From the NCBI GenBank assembly GCA_021397835.1, contig JAJFZO010000394.1, positions 62,001 to 126,000 of the forward strand: 64,000 nt of DNA, read 5' to 3'. The stretch comes from Moringa oleifera (Eukaryota; Streptophyta; Magnoliopsida; Brassicales; Moringaceae). The translations under genes were made by a program, and so were the position numbers. Under the pieces are notes generated by a model that was not told where the DNA came from, did no database searches, and saw only the letters and a program-made list of their open reading frames with translations. Below, one piece after another: positions 46,443 through 61,400 of the stretch (the first letter of the stretch is position 1; each line of letters opens with the position of its first letter).

Positions 46443-49400
46443 CTTTGAATTTTTGACCATATAAAATTCAAAGAAAACAATTAGAACCTCAAAAAATCCT
46501 GATTTTTTTTTTTGTTCATAGATCTGATTATTCTTTACATCAGTCCAAAATTTTAGCTCAAAACTCCTTAAATTTAAGTTTTTAGACCCATTATGATAGC
46601 TCCAATATATTTATATTTTATTCTACTGGAAGTGAATTTTCATTTAAGATTCTCTAGAGAGAGAAGCTCATCTGCTTGGTGGCTGCTCACAGGCCCAAGC
46701 ATGCTCTGCCCCTGTGCAGATGCATGGGCAAGCACTACGCGTGGGAAACCCAGCACACATGGAACGGGTGCAAGGCCTAGTGTGTTGTAACGTAAGGCGT
46801 GCTAGCACAGCCAAGAGAGTCCTACGCATGCCAGCCCATCGTCGCTACGTCCCTCGATTGTGCGCTCAGCGAGCATGCCATGATCACTTGCTTTAATGGC
46901 ACCATAGGCTAGCCACAATTGTCCACATCACACATAATATGGGTGCAATGCCCGGCGTGCTATAGCACAAGGTGCGTTAGCCAAGCTAAGGGTACTAGAC
47001 CACCCAAGAAGGCCACAAGCACAGTCTTAAGCATCACACGTGCTTTGATTGTTAATTACATAGGCTAGCTGGGCTTGACCATGGCCCCAAGCTGTCCTAA
47101 AATCTCAAGGCAACTATGGGTGGCCGTAGGTGCATTGAACAGTGGAGCATGCATGCACCCTGGATCATTTAAAACCTACACTGCATCGATGTGCTAACTG
47201 TAATGCCCAGTTTTGAACTTTTTATGAATTGATGATCTCTTAATTGTTGAATTGCTCAAAAAATGACTTAAATTAATCATGCAATTCGTTAGGAAGCTGT
47301 CCCTCAAATATGGGCGCATTTGAACTCATAAGTTATTTTTCATGATTTTCTAAAATTTAGGCTGTATAAAATTCATTAAAAAAATGGATGCTCAAAAAAT
47401 TTTTAAATTGTTTGTATTACTAAACATGATTAATTTTTACTCTTCAGCAAAATCTTAGCATAGAACTCTTTATAAATATTTTTTCAGACCATTATGATAG
47501 CTTAGATATATTGATGTTTCCTCTTGCCAAAAGTGAATGTTCATGTAAGACTCTTTAAGAAGGAGAAGCTCACCTACTTGGTGGGCACTCATGGGCCATG
47601 CGTGCTCTACCTTTACTGACCTATAAATGGGAAACCTAGCATACATGACATCGGCGCAAGGACCAGTGTGCTATGGCACAAGGCATGCCAGTTGAGCTAA
47701 GAGAGCGCTAGGTGAGCGAGCCTCTTATTGCTATGTCCTTGATCATGTGCCCAGCTAGCATGCCATGAGCACGTGGCCCAAGGTCAAGGGAGACTAGCCA
47801 TAGCTGTCTCTAGTAAGCATAGAACGGGTGTAAGGTCTAGCGTGCTGTAGCACAAGGCATGTTAGGCAAGCGTAAAGCACCCTATGCAAGCAAGCCATAA
47901 GCACACTATAAGCATCGCATATGCTGTGGGTGTTGATTACATTGGCTAGCCGGGTTGGACCATGGCCTCAAGCTATGCTGGACACTTAGGGTAGCCATGG
48001 AGGGCTATATATGCACTGGACAGGGCAGCATGCATGCACCCTAGGCAACCTAAAGGCAACATTACACCAATGTTCTAGTTGCAATGCCTAATTGTAAACT
48101 CTTTGTGAATTCATGGTCTTTTGATTGCTAAATTGCTCCAAAAATGACAAAAATAAACCATACTATTCACTAAGAGTTTGCCCTTCAGATTCAAGACCTT
48201 TGTTGACTAACAAGCTATTTTTCATGATTTTTTAAATTTTTAGCAGCATAAATTTGATAAAAAATTTGGATGCTAAGGAATTTGAAATTTTTTTTATGTT
48301 GGTAGAACTGATTATTGTCCACATTTGTGTAAAATTTTAGCTCAAAACCCTTTGTAAATAATTTTTTAAACCATTTTGGTGGCTTTAACATATTAATGTT
48401 TGCTCTTATCGGAAGTGAATTTTCATTTAAGACTCTTTTGAAGGGAGGACCTACTTGCTTGGTGGGTGCTCATAGGCCATGCGTGCTCCCCATGCAAACC
48501 AAATAGGCAAGTGCTAGGCTAAACCATGACCACAAGTTGTGTTGGACTCCTAGGGAAGCCATGGGTGGTTATAGGTGCACTAGATAGTGCCGCATGCGTG
48601 CACCTTAGGCCATCCAAAGGCAACGCTGCACCAACGTGCTAGTTGCAATGCCTAATGATCAACTTGTTATGAATTGATAGTCTTTTGAATGTTGAATTCT
48701 TTAGAAATGACTCAAATAAGGAATTCATTAGGAGTCTGCCTCTTAAATTTGGGAGCATTCTGACTCATTGGCTATTTTTTAATTTTTTTAATTTTTGGTT
48801 TTATCAAAATCATAATAAAAATGAGACGATTCAGAAAATTTTGAAATTTTTTGTGTTGGTAAATCTGATTGTTCTCTATGTCTATCCAAAATTTTAGCTC
48901 AAAATTCCTTATAAATAATTTTTTATACTCTTTATGATGGCTCCAACATATTAATGTTCTTGTACCCAAAATAAATTTTCATTAAGACTCTTTGGGAGGG
49001 TGAAGCTCACCTGCTTTTTGGGCACTCACGGGCCATGCGTGCTTCCCTGTTTACCCACAACAAACATCGCGTAGGTGCAAGGCTTAGCATGTTACGGCAT
49101 AAGGTGTGCTAGCAAAACTGAGAGAGATCTACGTAATCTAATCCCTCATCGCTATGTCCTTCAATCATGTGCCTGCAATTATCCCATAAGCATTGTGTCA
49201 ACTAGCGTAAGGGTCCTAGAGGCTAGCCATGATTGCCCTAAGCAGGCATGGCATAGGCACAAGGCCCAGCGTGATATAGCATAAGGCGCGCCAGCCAAGC
49301 AAAGAGCACCCCACGCAAGCAAGCCACAAGCACGCTGTGAGGAATCGCACTTGTTGTAGGTGTTGATTAGTTAGGCAAGCTTGGCTAGGCCATGGCCTTA

Positions 49401-52400
49401 AGCTGTGTTGGACTCTCAGGGTTACTATTGATGGCTGCGCATGCACTTGACAAGGCAGCTACCTTGGCCCCTAGGTCATCTGGAGGCAACATTGCACCAA
49501 TATGCTGGCCACAATTTTGAATTGTAAGCTTTTTATGAATTGACAATCTTGGGATTATTGAATTGCATAAGAAATGACTCAAATAAATCATGCAATTCAT
49601 TAGAGTCAGCCCTTCAAATTTGGAGGATTTTTAACACACGGGTTATTTTTTCATGAATTTTTGAATTTTTGCTATATTAAATTCATAAAAAAAATTTGAT
49701 GCTCAGAAAATTTTGGAACTTTTTATGTGGGTAGATCTTATTATTCTTTACTCCTGTGAAAAATTTTAGCTCAAAAATTTCTTGTAAATAATTTTTTAGT
49801 CATATTATGACGATTTAGACATATTGATGTTTCCTTTTACCAGAAGTGAATTTTCATTTAAGACTCTTGAGAGAGAAGGAGCTCCCTTACTTGGTGGGCT
49901 CTCATGGGTGATGCGTGCTCCCCCCACCTAAACACATTGGTACTCACTGGGCATGGGAAACTCTACACACATGGCATGGGCACAAGGCCTAGCCTACTAT
50001 GGCGTAAGGTCTAAAGTACCAAGAGAGCCCTAATGAGCAAGCCCCTCATCGTTATGTCACTCGATCATGTGCTCGCGAGCATGCCACAAGATTCACGTCG
50101 CCTAGTCAAAAGGCATGAGAGGCTAGCCATGGTTATCCCTAGTAGGCAAGGCATTAACGCAAGTCCCAAGACGCTGTAGCACGAGACATGCTAGCTAAGC
50201 CAAGCGCTCATGCAAGCATGCTGTGAGGCATCGCACATGCTATGGTTATTGGTTACATTGGCTATGAGGGCTAGACCATGGGCCCAGGCTATGCTAGACT
50301 CTCAAGGTAGCCATGGATGGCTGCAGGTGCTCCAAATGGGGCAGTATTCATACAATCTAGGCCATATAGAGGCAAACTACACTAACGTGGTTGCTGCAAG
50401 ACTCAATTATGAACTTTTTATGGATTAATAGTCTTTTGATTTTTGAATTACTCTATAAATGGCTCAAATAAATCATGTAATTCATTAGGAGTCTGCCCCT
50501 CAAATGTGAGAGCATTCCAATGCACACGTTATTTTTCATGATTTTTTTAAATTTTTGAATGTATAAAATTCTTAAAAAAGGAATTGGCAACTTAAAAAAT
50601 TCTAAAATTTTTGGTGTTTATACGTTTGACATTCTCCACATCTGTGCAAAATTTCAGATCAAAACTTTTTAAAAATAGTTTCTTAAACGCATTATGATGA
50701 CTCGGATATATTTATGTTTCCTCCCACTGAAAGTGAATTTTCATTTAAGACTCTTCAGGTAGGAAGTCTTCACTGGCTTGGTAAGCCCGCATGGGCAATA
50801 TGACATATCATGTTGTAGCACAAGGTGTACTGACCAAGCCAAGAGCATTTCGTGCAAGGAAGCTGCAAGCATGCTGCGAGGCATTGCACTTGCAGTGGTT
50901 ATCGATTACATGAACTAGTTAGGTAGACTGTGGCACCAAGCTTTGCAAGACTCTCAGGGCAGCCATGGGTGGCCATAGGTCCACTAAACAAGGCAACATG
51001 AATGCATCTTGGGCCATTTAGAGGCAATGTTGCACTAACGTGCGAGCCGCAATGCCCAATTACGAATTGTTTGTGAATTGGCAGTCTTTAGATTATTGAA
51101 TTGTTTCAAAAATAACTCAAATAAATCATACAATTCATTATGAGCCGGATTTCAAATTTGGAGGCATTCCAACTCACGGGCTTTTTTTATAATTTTTTGA
51201 ATTTTTGACTATATTAAATTCATAAAAAAATTTTATGCTTAGAAAATGTTCATATATTTTTTTGTTGCTAAATATGATTATTCTCTACATCTATGCAAAA
51301 TTTTAGCTCAAAACATTCTTGTAAATAAATTTTTAGACGTATTGTGATGACTTAGACATATTGATGTTTCCTTTTACTAGAAGTGAATTTTCATTGAAGA
51401 CTTTTTAGAGAGAATGAGCTCACTTACTTGGTGGGCGCTCATAAGCAATGCGTGCCTCCCATGCCCACCCACATCGGTAGTCACCGGGCATGGAAAACCC
51501 AATGCATATGCATGGGCACAAGCCCTAATGTGCTGCGTTGCAAGGCCTAAAATGCGAAGAGAGACCCATACAAGCCTGTCTTTTATCGCTACATAACTCA
51601 ATCATGAGCCTAGCGAGCATGCCATAGGAGCCACATCACCTAGTGAAAAAGCATTCAAGGCTAGCCATAGTTGTCCCCAGCTAGCACAGCATGGGCACAA
51701 GGCCTAACATATTATAGCACAAAGCGTGCTAGCCAAGCTAAGAGCACCCACGCAAGCAAGCCGCACACATCTTGTAAGGCCTTGCACGTGCTATGGCTGT
51801 TGGTTACATGGGTTAGTAGGGCTAGACCATGGACCTATGCTGTGTTAGACTCTCAAGGTAGTCATGGGTGGCAGCAGATGCTCTAGAAAGAAATTAATTT
51901 TTTTGAACTTTTTATGAATTTATGGTCTTTTTATTATTGAATTGCTCTAGAAACGACTTAAATAAATCATGCAATTCATTGAGGGTATGCCTATCAAATT
52001 TAGGAGCATTCCAACACATAGGGTAATTTTTCATATTTTTAAATTTTTAACTATGCTCAAAATTTTTTGAGATTTTTAGTGTTGGTAAATGCCATTATTC
52101 TCTACATCAGTGCAAAATTTCACCTGAAAACTCTTTGTAAATAATTTTTTAGACCCATTTTGATGGTTCACACATATTGATGTTTTCACCTACCAGAAGA
52201 GTTTTTTCATTTAAGACTCTTTAGTGGGGAGGAGCTCATTTACACGGTGGGCACTCACAAGATATGCGTGCTCCCTCTTGCCCACACACATCGGTAGGTC
52301 TTGCGTGGGGAGAACAGCACATATTGCATTGGTGCAAGGTCCCAAGTACTACAGCATAAGGCACGCTACCCAAGCCAAGAGAGCCATTAGCGAGCAAGCC

Positions 52401-55400
52401 CTTTGTCGCCACGTCCCTTGATCATGTGCTTAATAAGCCCGCCATGAGTGCTGCATTGCCTTGTTCAAGGGCATGGGAGGCTAGTCACGGCTGTCCCTAG
52501 CATGTACGACAAAGCCGCATGGCCCAGCATGCTATAACACAAGGCATGTCGACAAAGCCAATAGCGACCCACTCATGCAAGCTGCAAGCATGTTGTGAGG
52601 CTTCGCACGTGCTGTGGTTGTTGATTACATGGGCTAGCTGGGCAAGGCCATGGCCCCAAGCTTTGCTGGACACTTAGGGCAGCCATGGGTGGCTATAGGT
52701 GCACTGGACAAGGCAGCATGCATGAACTTGGGTCATTTAAAGGCAACGCTGCACCAACATGCTGGCCACAATGCCCAGTTATGAACTTTTTATGATAACT
52801 ATCTTTCGATTGTTGAATTGCTTTAAATGTGACTCAAATAAATCATGCAATTTATTAAGAGTCAATGCCTCAAATTTGGGAGCACTTTAACTCACAGGCT
52901 ATTTTTTATGATTTTTTAAAATTTTGATTGTATAAAATTCATTAAAAAAATTGGATGATGTGAAAATTGTGAAATTTTTTGTGGGGGTAGATCTGATTAT
53001 TTGCTACATTAACCCAAAATTTTACCTCAAAACTCCTTGTAAATAATTTTCTAGATCCATTATGATCGCTCAAACATATTGATGTTTCCTTGTCCAAGAA
53101 GTGAATGTTCATTAAGACCCTTTAGGGGCGAGAAGCTCACCTGCTTGGTGGGCGCCCATGGGTCATGCATGCTCCCCCCTACCCACCAACATGGGTAGGC
53201 TTTGGTGTGTGGGTAACCTAGTGCATGTGGCATGGATGCAAGGCCCAACGTGCTATGGTGTAAGGCGCGTTAGCCAAGCTAAGAGAGCCCCATGCAAGCG
53301 AGCCCCTCGTCACTACATCCCTCAATTATGTGCCCAATAAGTGGGCCTATGATCATTGAATTTCTAGGTCCAATGGCACAAGAGGGTGGCTAAAGTTTTT
53401 CCTAAAATGCACGGCATGAGCCAAGCTAAGAGCTCCTCTTGCAAGCTAGCCATAAGCATGTTGTGAGGCATTCAGGTGCTGTGGGTGTTGATTACATGGG
53501 CTAGCTGGGCTAGACCATGGCCTCAAGTTGTACTAGACTCTCAATGCAGCTGTGGTTAGTTGCAGGTGCACTAGACAAGGCAACATGCATGCTCCTTGGG
53601 CCATCTAGAGGCAACACTGAACCAACGTGCTGGCCATAATACCCACTTCTAAGTTTTTTATGCATTGATGGTCTTTTAATTGTTAAATTACTCTAGAAAT
53701 CTCTCAAATAAATCACGCAATTCAATAGGGGTATGCCCCTCAAATTCAAGAGCATTTCGAATCATGGGTTAATTTTCATGAGTTTTTGAATTTTTGGCTA
53801 TATAAATTTCATTAAAAAATTAGATAGTCAAAAAATTTTGAAACTTCTGGGCTTTGTAAATCTGATTATTCGTTACATTTGTGCAATATTTTAGCTCAAA
53901 ACTTTATATAAAACTATTTTTTAGACCCGTTATGATTGCTTAGACATATTGATTTTAGCTATATAAAATTCATGAAAAAATTAGTTGCTTAGAAAATTCT
54001 ATATTATTTGTGTTGGTAGATCTGATTGTTCTGTATGTCTGTGTAAAACTTTTACTCAAAAATCCTTGTAAATAAATTTCTAGACCAATTATAATGGCTC
54101 TATATATTGATGTTTCCTCCTCTCGAAAGTTATTTTCAAGATGCTTGAGGGGGGATGAGCTCCCTTGCTTTGTGGGCATTCACAGACCATGCATGGTCCC
54201 TACTTGCCCACCCACATAGGCAGGTCCTACGCATAAAAAGCTGAGTGCAGATGGCATAGGCACAAGGCCTAGTGTGTTGCTGCACAAGGACCGCCAGCAA
54301 AACCAAGAAAGCCCCACGTGAGCCAGCTTTACGTTGCTATGTCCCTCGATTGCATGCCTAACTAGTGTGCCACAAGCACCGTGTCGCTTGGTCAAAGGGC
54401 AAGGAAGCCTAGCCACGGCTGCCCCCAGTAGTTACAGCATGGGCACAAGGCCCAGCTTGCTGTAGCACAAGATGTGCCAACCAAGCCAAGCACGCCTCAC
54501 TCAAGCAAGTTGCCAGCACATTGTGAGGCACCGCACATGCTATAACTATTGATTACATGGGCAAGCTGGGCTAAGACCTTGGCCCTAAGATGTGCTGGGC
54601 TCTCAGGGCAGCCATGGGTGGCTATAGGTGCACTAGATAAGGCAGCTTTCTTGGGTCATATAGAGGCGACGCTGCACTAACATGCTAGCCGTAATGCCCA
54701 ATTTTGAACTTTCTGTCAATTAATAGTCCTTTGATTGTTGAATTGCTTTATAAATGACTCAACTAAATCATATCATTCATAAGGAGTCTTCCCATCAAAT
54801 TTGGGAGAATTATAACTCACGTTACTTTTCAAGATATTTTGAACTCTTAGCTATATAAAGTTCATAAAAGAAAATTGGACGCTCAGAAAATTGTGAAATT
54901 TTTTATGTTACTAGATCTGATTCTTCTCTAAATTAGTGCAAAATTTCAGCATAAAACTTATTGTAAATAAATTTTTGGACCCATTATGATGGTTCAGACA
55001 TATTGATGTTTTCTTTTGTGATAAGTGAATTTTTTCATTTAAGATTCTTTAGGGGGAGGAAGTCACCTGCTCGGTTGGCGTTCATGAGCCATGCGTGCTC
55101 TGCCCTAGGCCACCCACATGGGTGGGCACTACTAGCGGTGGAAAACCCAGCACACATGGCATGGGCACAAGGCCCGATATGCTGCTGCGTAAGGCACGCT
55201 AGTAAAGCCAAGAGAGCCCCATGGAGCGAGCCCCTTATCGCCATGTCCCTCAATTGTGTGCCTCCAACATGCATGGCTTACCTCTCATGCCCTTGCATGC
55301 TGTAACACAAGGTGCGCTAACGAAGCCAAAAGTGCCCCATTCAAGCAAGCCGCAAGCACACTGTGACACATCAAACTTGTTGTGGGTATTGATTACATGG

Positions 55401-55490
55401 ACTAGTTGGGCTAGACCTTGGCTCCCAACTGTGCTGGACTCTCTGGGCAGCCATGGGTGGCTGCAAGTGCATTGGACAGGCCAACATAGC
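46443..55490 (+). repeat. Composite ~0.9-kb satellite array, orientation A (about 10-11 units)
   Basis: The landmark TTTTCATTTAAGACTCTT, or a close variant, occurs near 46640, 47545, 48425, 48985, 49855, 50742, 51392, 52212, 53112, 54133 and 55038. Most steps are 820-905 bp, two are shorter (560 and 650) from deletions, and one is longer (1021). Each full unit holds the 180-bp-type segment, a GTTGATTACATGGGC block, GCAGCCATGGGTGGC, GCATGCATG, GAACTTTTTATGAATTGA, AAATAAATCATGCAATTCAT and the AT-rich ending. Copies are strongly diverged. Many short open frames here overlap on opposite strands and follow the repeat, so none is annotated as a gene. Confidence 0.9.
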
Positions 55491-58400
55491 ATGCTTGTGA
55501 CTTGCTAGCATGGGGCGCTATTAGCTTAGCTGCGTGTTATAGCACATTCGGCTTTACGCCCATTCGTGCCTACGAAGGACAGCCATGGCTAGCCTTCCAT
55601 GCCTTTGGACCTTATGATGTGCTACTCGTGGCATGCTAATTGAGCACACAATTGAGGGATGTAACGATGAGGGGCTGGTTTGCATAGGGTTCTCTTAGCT
55701 TGGCTAGCATGGTAGGTGTGAGCATACTTAAACCATGAGCGCCCACCAAGCATGTGAGCTCCTCCCATCTATAGAGTTCTAAATGAAAATTCACTTTCAG
55801 TAAGAAGAAATAATCAATATCTCCAAGCCGTCATAATGAGCTTAAAAAATAATTTACAAGGAGTTTTAAGGTGAAATCTTCCACAGATATAGGAATAATC
55901 AAATTCAGCTTGTTAAAAAATTTTAGAGTTTTTTAAGCATTCAATTTTTTCATCTGAATTTTATACAGTCAAAAATTCAAAAAATCATGAATAGTAGCTT
56001 TTGAGTTTGATTTCTCCCATATTTGAGGGGCAGACTCATAATGAATTATGTGATTTACTGGATTCATTTCTAGAGCAATTCAACAATTAAAAGACCATCA
56101 ATTCAGAAAAAGTTTCACATCTGGGTATTATGGCCAACACCTTGTGTAGTGTTGCCTCTAGATGGCCCAGGGTGCATGCATGATGTCCTATCCAGTGCAC
56201 TTGTGGGCACCCATAGCTGTGCTAAGAGTTTAGCATAGTTTGGGGATGGTCTAGCCTAGCTGGCCTATAATCCACACCAATAACATGTTCGATGCCTTGC
56301 AATGTGCTTACGACTTGCTAACATGGTGCATTCTTGGCTTGGCTAACACATTTCATGCTACAACACACTAGGCCTTCCACTCGTGCCATGCCTGAAGGGA
56401 ACAGTCATGGCTAGCCTTCTGTACCCTTGGGCCAAGAGCTCATAGCACGCTCACTGGGCATACGATTGAGGGACATAGCAATGAGCAGTTGGCTCGTGTG
56501 GGGCTATCTTCACTTGGCTGGCATGCTTTATCGCCAAGTAAGCTAGGCGTTGCTCCCATGCCATGTCTGCTCGATTTGCCGTGCCCAACTCTTGCCCATA
56601 TTGGTAGGCGGACGCGAGCATGCATGTCTCGTGAGTGCCCACCAAGTGGTTGAGCATGTCTCCCTATAAAGAGTCTTAAACAAAAATTCACTTTCGGAAT
56701 GGGGAAATATCAATATGTTTGAGCTATCATGATGGGTTTAAATAATTATTAATGATGAATTTTCAGCTAAAATTTTGAATAGATGTAAAGAATAATTAGA
56801 TCTACCAATAAAGAAATTTTAGAATTTTCCTCGATCTAAATTTTTTTATGATGTTTATAAATTTGAAAATTCCAAAAATGATGAAAAATAGCTCGTAAGT
56901 CAGAATGCTTCAAAATTTGAATAGTAGACTCCTAATGAATTACATGATTTATTTGAACCATTTCTTGAGCAATTCAACAATCAAAAGACGTGCCCATGGT
57001 GTGGCCCAACTAACCCAAGTAATCAATACCCATAGCACATGCCATGCCTCATAGCGTGCTTATGACTTGCTCGCGTAGGGCGCTCTCGGCTTGGCCGGCA
57101 CACTTTGTGTTACAGTATGTTAGGCCAGATGCCCATCACATGCCTCATGGGGACAATCATGGCCAGCCCCTTGTGCATTTAGAATAGGTGCTTGTGGCAT
57201 TCTCGTTTGGTAGATGATGAAGGGATGTGGCGAAAAGGGGCTGGCTAACGTGGGGCACTATTGGCTTGGCTGGCACGCCTTATGCCACAGCACGTTAGGC
57301 CTTACCCTGATGCCATGTGCCCCAGCTTTCCCACACCCAGTGCCTACACATATGGGTGGGCAGCAGGGAGCATGCATGGGCCTTGACTGCCCACTAAGTA
57401 GGTGAGCTCCTCCCCTATGAAAAGTCTCAAATGAAAATTCACTACCAACTAGAGGAAAGATAAATATGTCTGACCCATCATAGTGGGTCTAAAAAATTAT
57501 TAACAGATAGTTTTGAGCTAAATTCTTGCATAGACATAGAGATTAATTTGATTTACCAACACAAAAAATTTTAGAATTTTCTGAGCATCTAATTTTTTTG
57601 TATGAATTTTGTATAGTCAAAAATTCAAAAATTAAAGAAAAATTGCCCATGAGTTTGAATGCAACCAAATTTGAGGGCTAGACTCCTAATGGATTGCATG
57701 ATTTATTTCAGTCATTTCTTGAAAATTTAAACAATCAAAAGACCATCAGTTTGTAAACAGTTTACAATTAGCCATTGTAGAGTACACGTTCTAAATGGCC
57801 CAAGGTGTCTGCAGGCTACGCTATTTAGTGCACTTGGAGCCAACCATGGCTATTGTAAGAGTCCAACATAGCTTGAGGCCAAGGTCTAGCATAACTAGCC
57901 CATGTAATCAATGCCGACAACATGTGAAACGCCTCAAAATGTGCTTGTGGCTTGCTAGCATAGGGCACTCTAAGCAAGGCTGTCACACCTTGTACTATAG
58001 CATCTTGGGCCTTAAGCCCATCATGGGCCTACTAAAGATGCCAACACTAGTCTATTGCACCCTTGGACCATGCACTCAAGGCACTTTCGCTGGGCACATG
58101 ATTGAGGCACATTGCAATAAGGTGTTTCCTCGTGTAAGGCCCTCTTTACTTGGTTGATGCGCCTTGTGTAGTAATGTACTACGCCTTGTGCCCATGCCAT
58201 GGGCACTATTTTACAATGCCCACCACTAGCCCATGTGGGTAGGTAGGGAGGAGCATGCATGACCCATGAGCGCCCACCAAGGAGATGATCTCGTCTCCCC
58301 TAAAGAGTCTTAAATGAAAAGTCACCTCTAACACATGAAAACATCAATATGCTTGACCGATCATAATGGGTTTAAAAAATTATACAAGGATATTTGAGCT

Positions 58401-61400
58401 AAAAATTTGCATAGATATGGAGAATAATCGAGTCTACTAACATAAATGAATTTAGAATTTCCTGAGCATCTAATTTTTTTTAATGAATTTTATACTACCA
58501 AAAATTGAAAAAATCATAAAAAATAACGCGGGAGTTAGAATACTCTAAATTTGAGTGATAGAATCCTAATAAATTGCATGATTTACTTGAGTTATTTTTA
58601 GGCAATTCAATAATCAAAAGATCATTAATTCAATTTAACCCAACGCCTGCCCATATGGGTGGGCAAAAGGGAGCATTCATGCCCCTTGAGCACCAACTAA
58701 GTAGGTGAGCTCCTCCCCTATGAAAAGTCTTAAATGGAAATTCACTACTAACAAAAGGAAATAAAAATATGTTTAACCATTCAGAATGGGTCTAAAAAAT
58801 TATTTACAAAGAGTTTTGAGCTAAAATCTTGCACAAATGTTGAGAATAATCTAACCTACCAACATAAAAAATTTCAAACAATTTTTTCTAAATTTTATAC
58901 TGTCAAAAATTCAAAAAATAAAGAAAAGTTTGTCATGAGTTTGCATGAATCAAATTTGAGGGTGAGACTCCTGATGGATTGCATAATTTATTTGAGTCAT
59001 TTCTCGAGAATTTAAACAATCAAAAGACCATCATTTTGTAAAAAGTTTGCAATTGGCCGTTGCAGTCACCCATGGCACACATGCTAACCTGTTTAGTGCA
59101 ATTGCAGTCACCCAGGGTTCCCGTAAGAGTCCAGTATAACTTGAGGCCAAGGTCTAGCCTAACCAGCCCATGTAATCAATGTCCACAGCACGTGTGACAC
59201 ATCACAATGTGCTTGCGAAATGCTAGGATAAGGCCTTCTTGGCTTGGTTGTCACGGCTTGTGCTACAGCAAGCTAGGCCTCAAGCCCATATTGGCCTACT
59301 AGAGACACCCGTCACTAGCTTGTTGCACCCTTAGACAAGGCGATCATGACACGCTCACTGGGCACACAATCGAGGTTCGTTATGACAATGTGCTTCCTTT
59401 TATAGGGCTCTCTTTGCCTGCTAATGTGCCTTGTGCAGCAGCGAGCTAGGCCTTGCGCCCATGCAATGTACATTATTTTACCATGCCTAGCACCAACCCA
59501 TGTTTATGGGCAGGGGGTGCACGCATAGCCCATGAGCGCCCACTAAGCAAGTATCTCCTCTCCCATAAAGAGTCTTAAATGGAAAGTCAGTTTTGACAGA
59601 AGGGAACACTAATATATTTAACCCATCATAATGGGTCAATAAAATTATTTACAAGAAGTTTGGAGTCCAAATTTTGCACAGATGTGGAGAATAAACAGGT
59701 ATAGTAACATATGTAATTTTAGAATTTCTTGATCATTTTTTAATGAATTTTATAGTACGAAAAATTGAAGAAATGATGAAAAATAGTATGTGAGTTGGAA
59801 TGCTTCCAAATTTGACTGACAGGGTCCTAATAAATTGCATGATTTGCTTGAGTTAATTTTAGATAATTCAACAATCAAAAGATTATTAATTCATAAATAG
59901 CTCGCAACTCGACATTGCGGCCAGCACGTTGGGGCAGTGTTGCCTCTACATGGCTGAGGGTGCATGCATGCCACCTTGTCCAGTGCACCTCCAACCACTT
60001 ATTGTTACCCTGAGAGTCAGAATGCTCCTAATTTAAGGAGCAGACTCCTTACACATTGTGTGATTTGTTTAAGTCTTTTTTGTAGCAATTTAATAATCAA
60101 AAGACTATAAATTAAAAAAGGTTCACAAATAGGTACTGTGGTTAGGACATTAGTGCAATGTTTCCTCTAGATTGCTTAAGGTACATGCATGCTACCCTGT
60201 CCTATGCACCTACAATCACCCATGGCTGCCTTGAAAGTCGAGTATAGCTTGGGGCAGGGTCTAGCCAAGCTAACCTAGGTAGTGAACACATGAAGCATGT
60301 GCGATGCCTCACAGCATGCTTGCGAGTTGCTTATGTAAGGAGCTCTGGGCTTGTTTGGCACACCTTATGCTATAGCTTACCGGGCCTTATGCCTATGCCA
60401 TGCCTCATGGGGAAAAACGTGGCTAGCCTCTTATGCCTTCGGACTATGCGCTTATGGCGTCCTCACTGGGTAGATAATCAAGGGATGTGGCAAAGAGGGG
60501 CTGGTTAGCATAAGGCATTATTTGCTTAGCTGGCATGCCTTGTACCAAGGCCCATTAGGCCTTTCTCCAATGCCTTGTTCTCTAGGTTCCCCACACCCAG
60601 CGCATGCCTATATGGGTGGGCAAAGGGGAGCATGCATGGCGCTTGAGCACTGATTAAGTAGGTGCGCTCTTCCCCTCTGAAAAGTCTTAAACGAAAATTC
60701 ACTATCAGGAGGAGGAAATGCAAATATGTTTGAGCCATCATAATGGATTTAAAAAATTATTTACACAAAGTTTTGAGCTGAAATCTTGCACAAATGTAGA
60801 TAATAATTTGACTTGCCAATAGAAAAAATTATGAAATTTTTTGTCTAAATTTTATACAATTGAAAATTCAAAAATAACGAAAAGTTGCTTGTGAGTTTGC
60901 AAGACCCAAACATGAGGGCGAGACTCCCAATGGATTGCATGATTTATTTAAGTCATTTCTTGAGCATTTAAACAATCAAAAGATAGTTATTTCGTAAAAA
61001 GTTTACGACTAGCTCATGTAGCCAGTACCTTGTAGAAGGCCCAAGATGCATGCATGCTAACCTTTACAGTGCACTTGCAGTCACCCATGGCTGCCATAAG
61101 AGTCGAGCATAGCTTGAGGCTGAGGTCTAGCCCAACTAACCCATCTAATCAATGCCCATAGCACGTGCGACACTTGATGATGTGCTTATGACTTGCTAGC
61201 ATGAGGCGCTTCTGGCTTGGCTATCACGCCTTGTGCTATATCATGCTGGGCCATGGGCCTATACTGGGCCTACCAGAGATGCCTGTGACTAGCCCGTTGC
61301 AACCTTAGGAAAGGCACTCTTGACACATTCGCTAGACACACAATCAAGGAACGTTGCGACAAGATACTTCCTCTTGTATGGCTCTCTTTGCTTTGCTGAG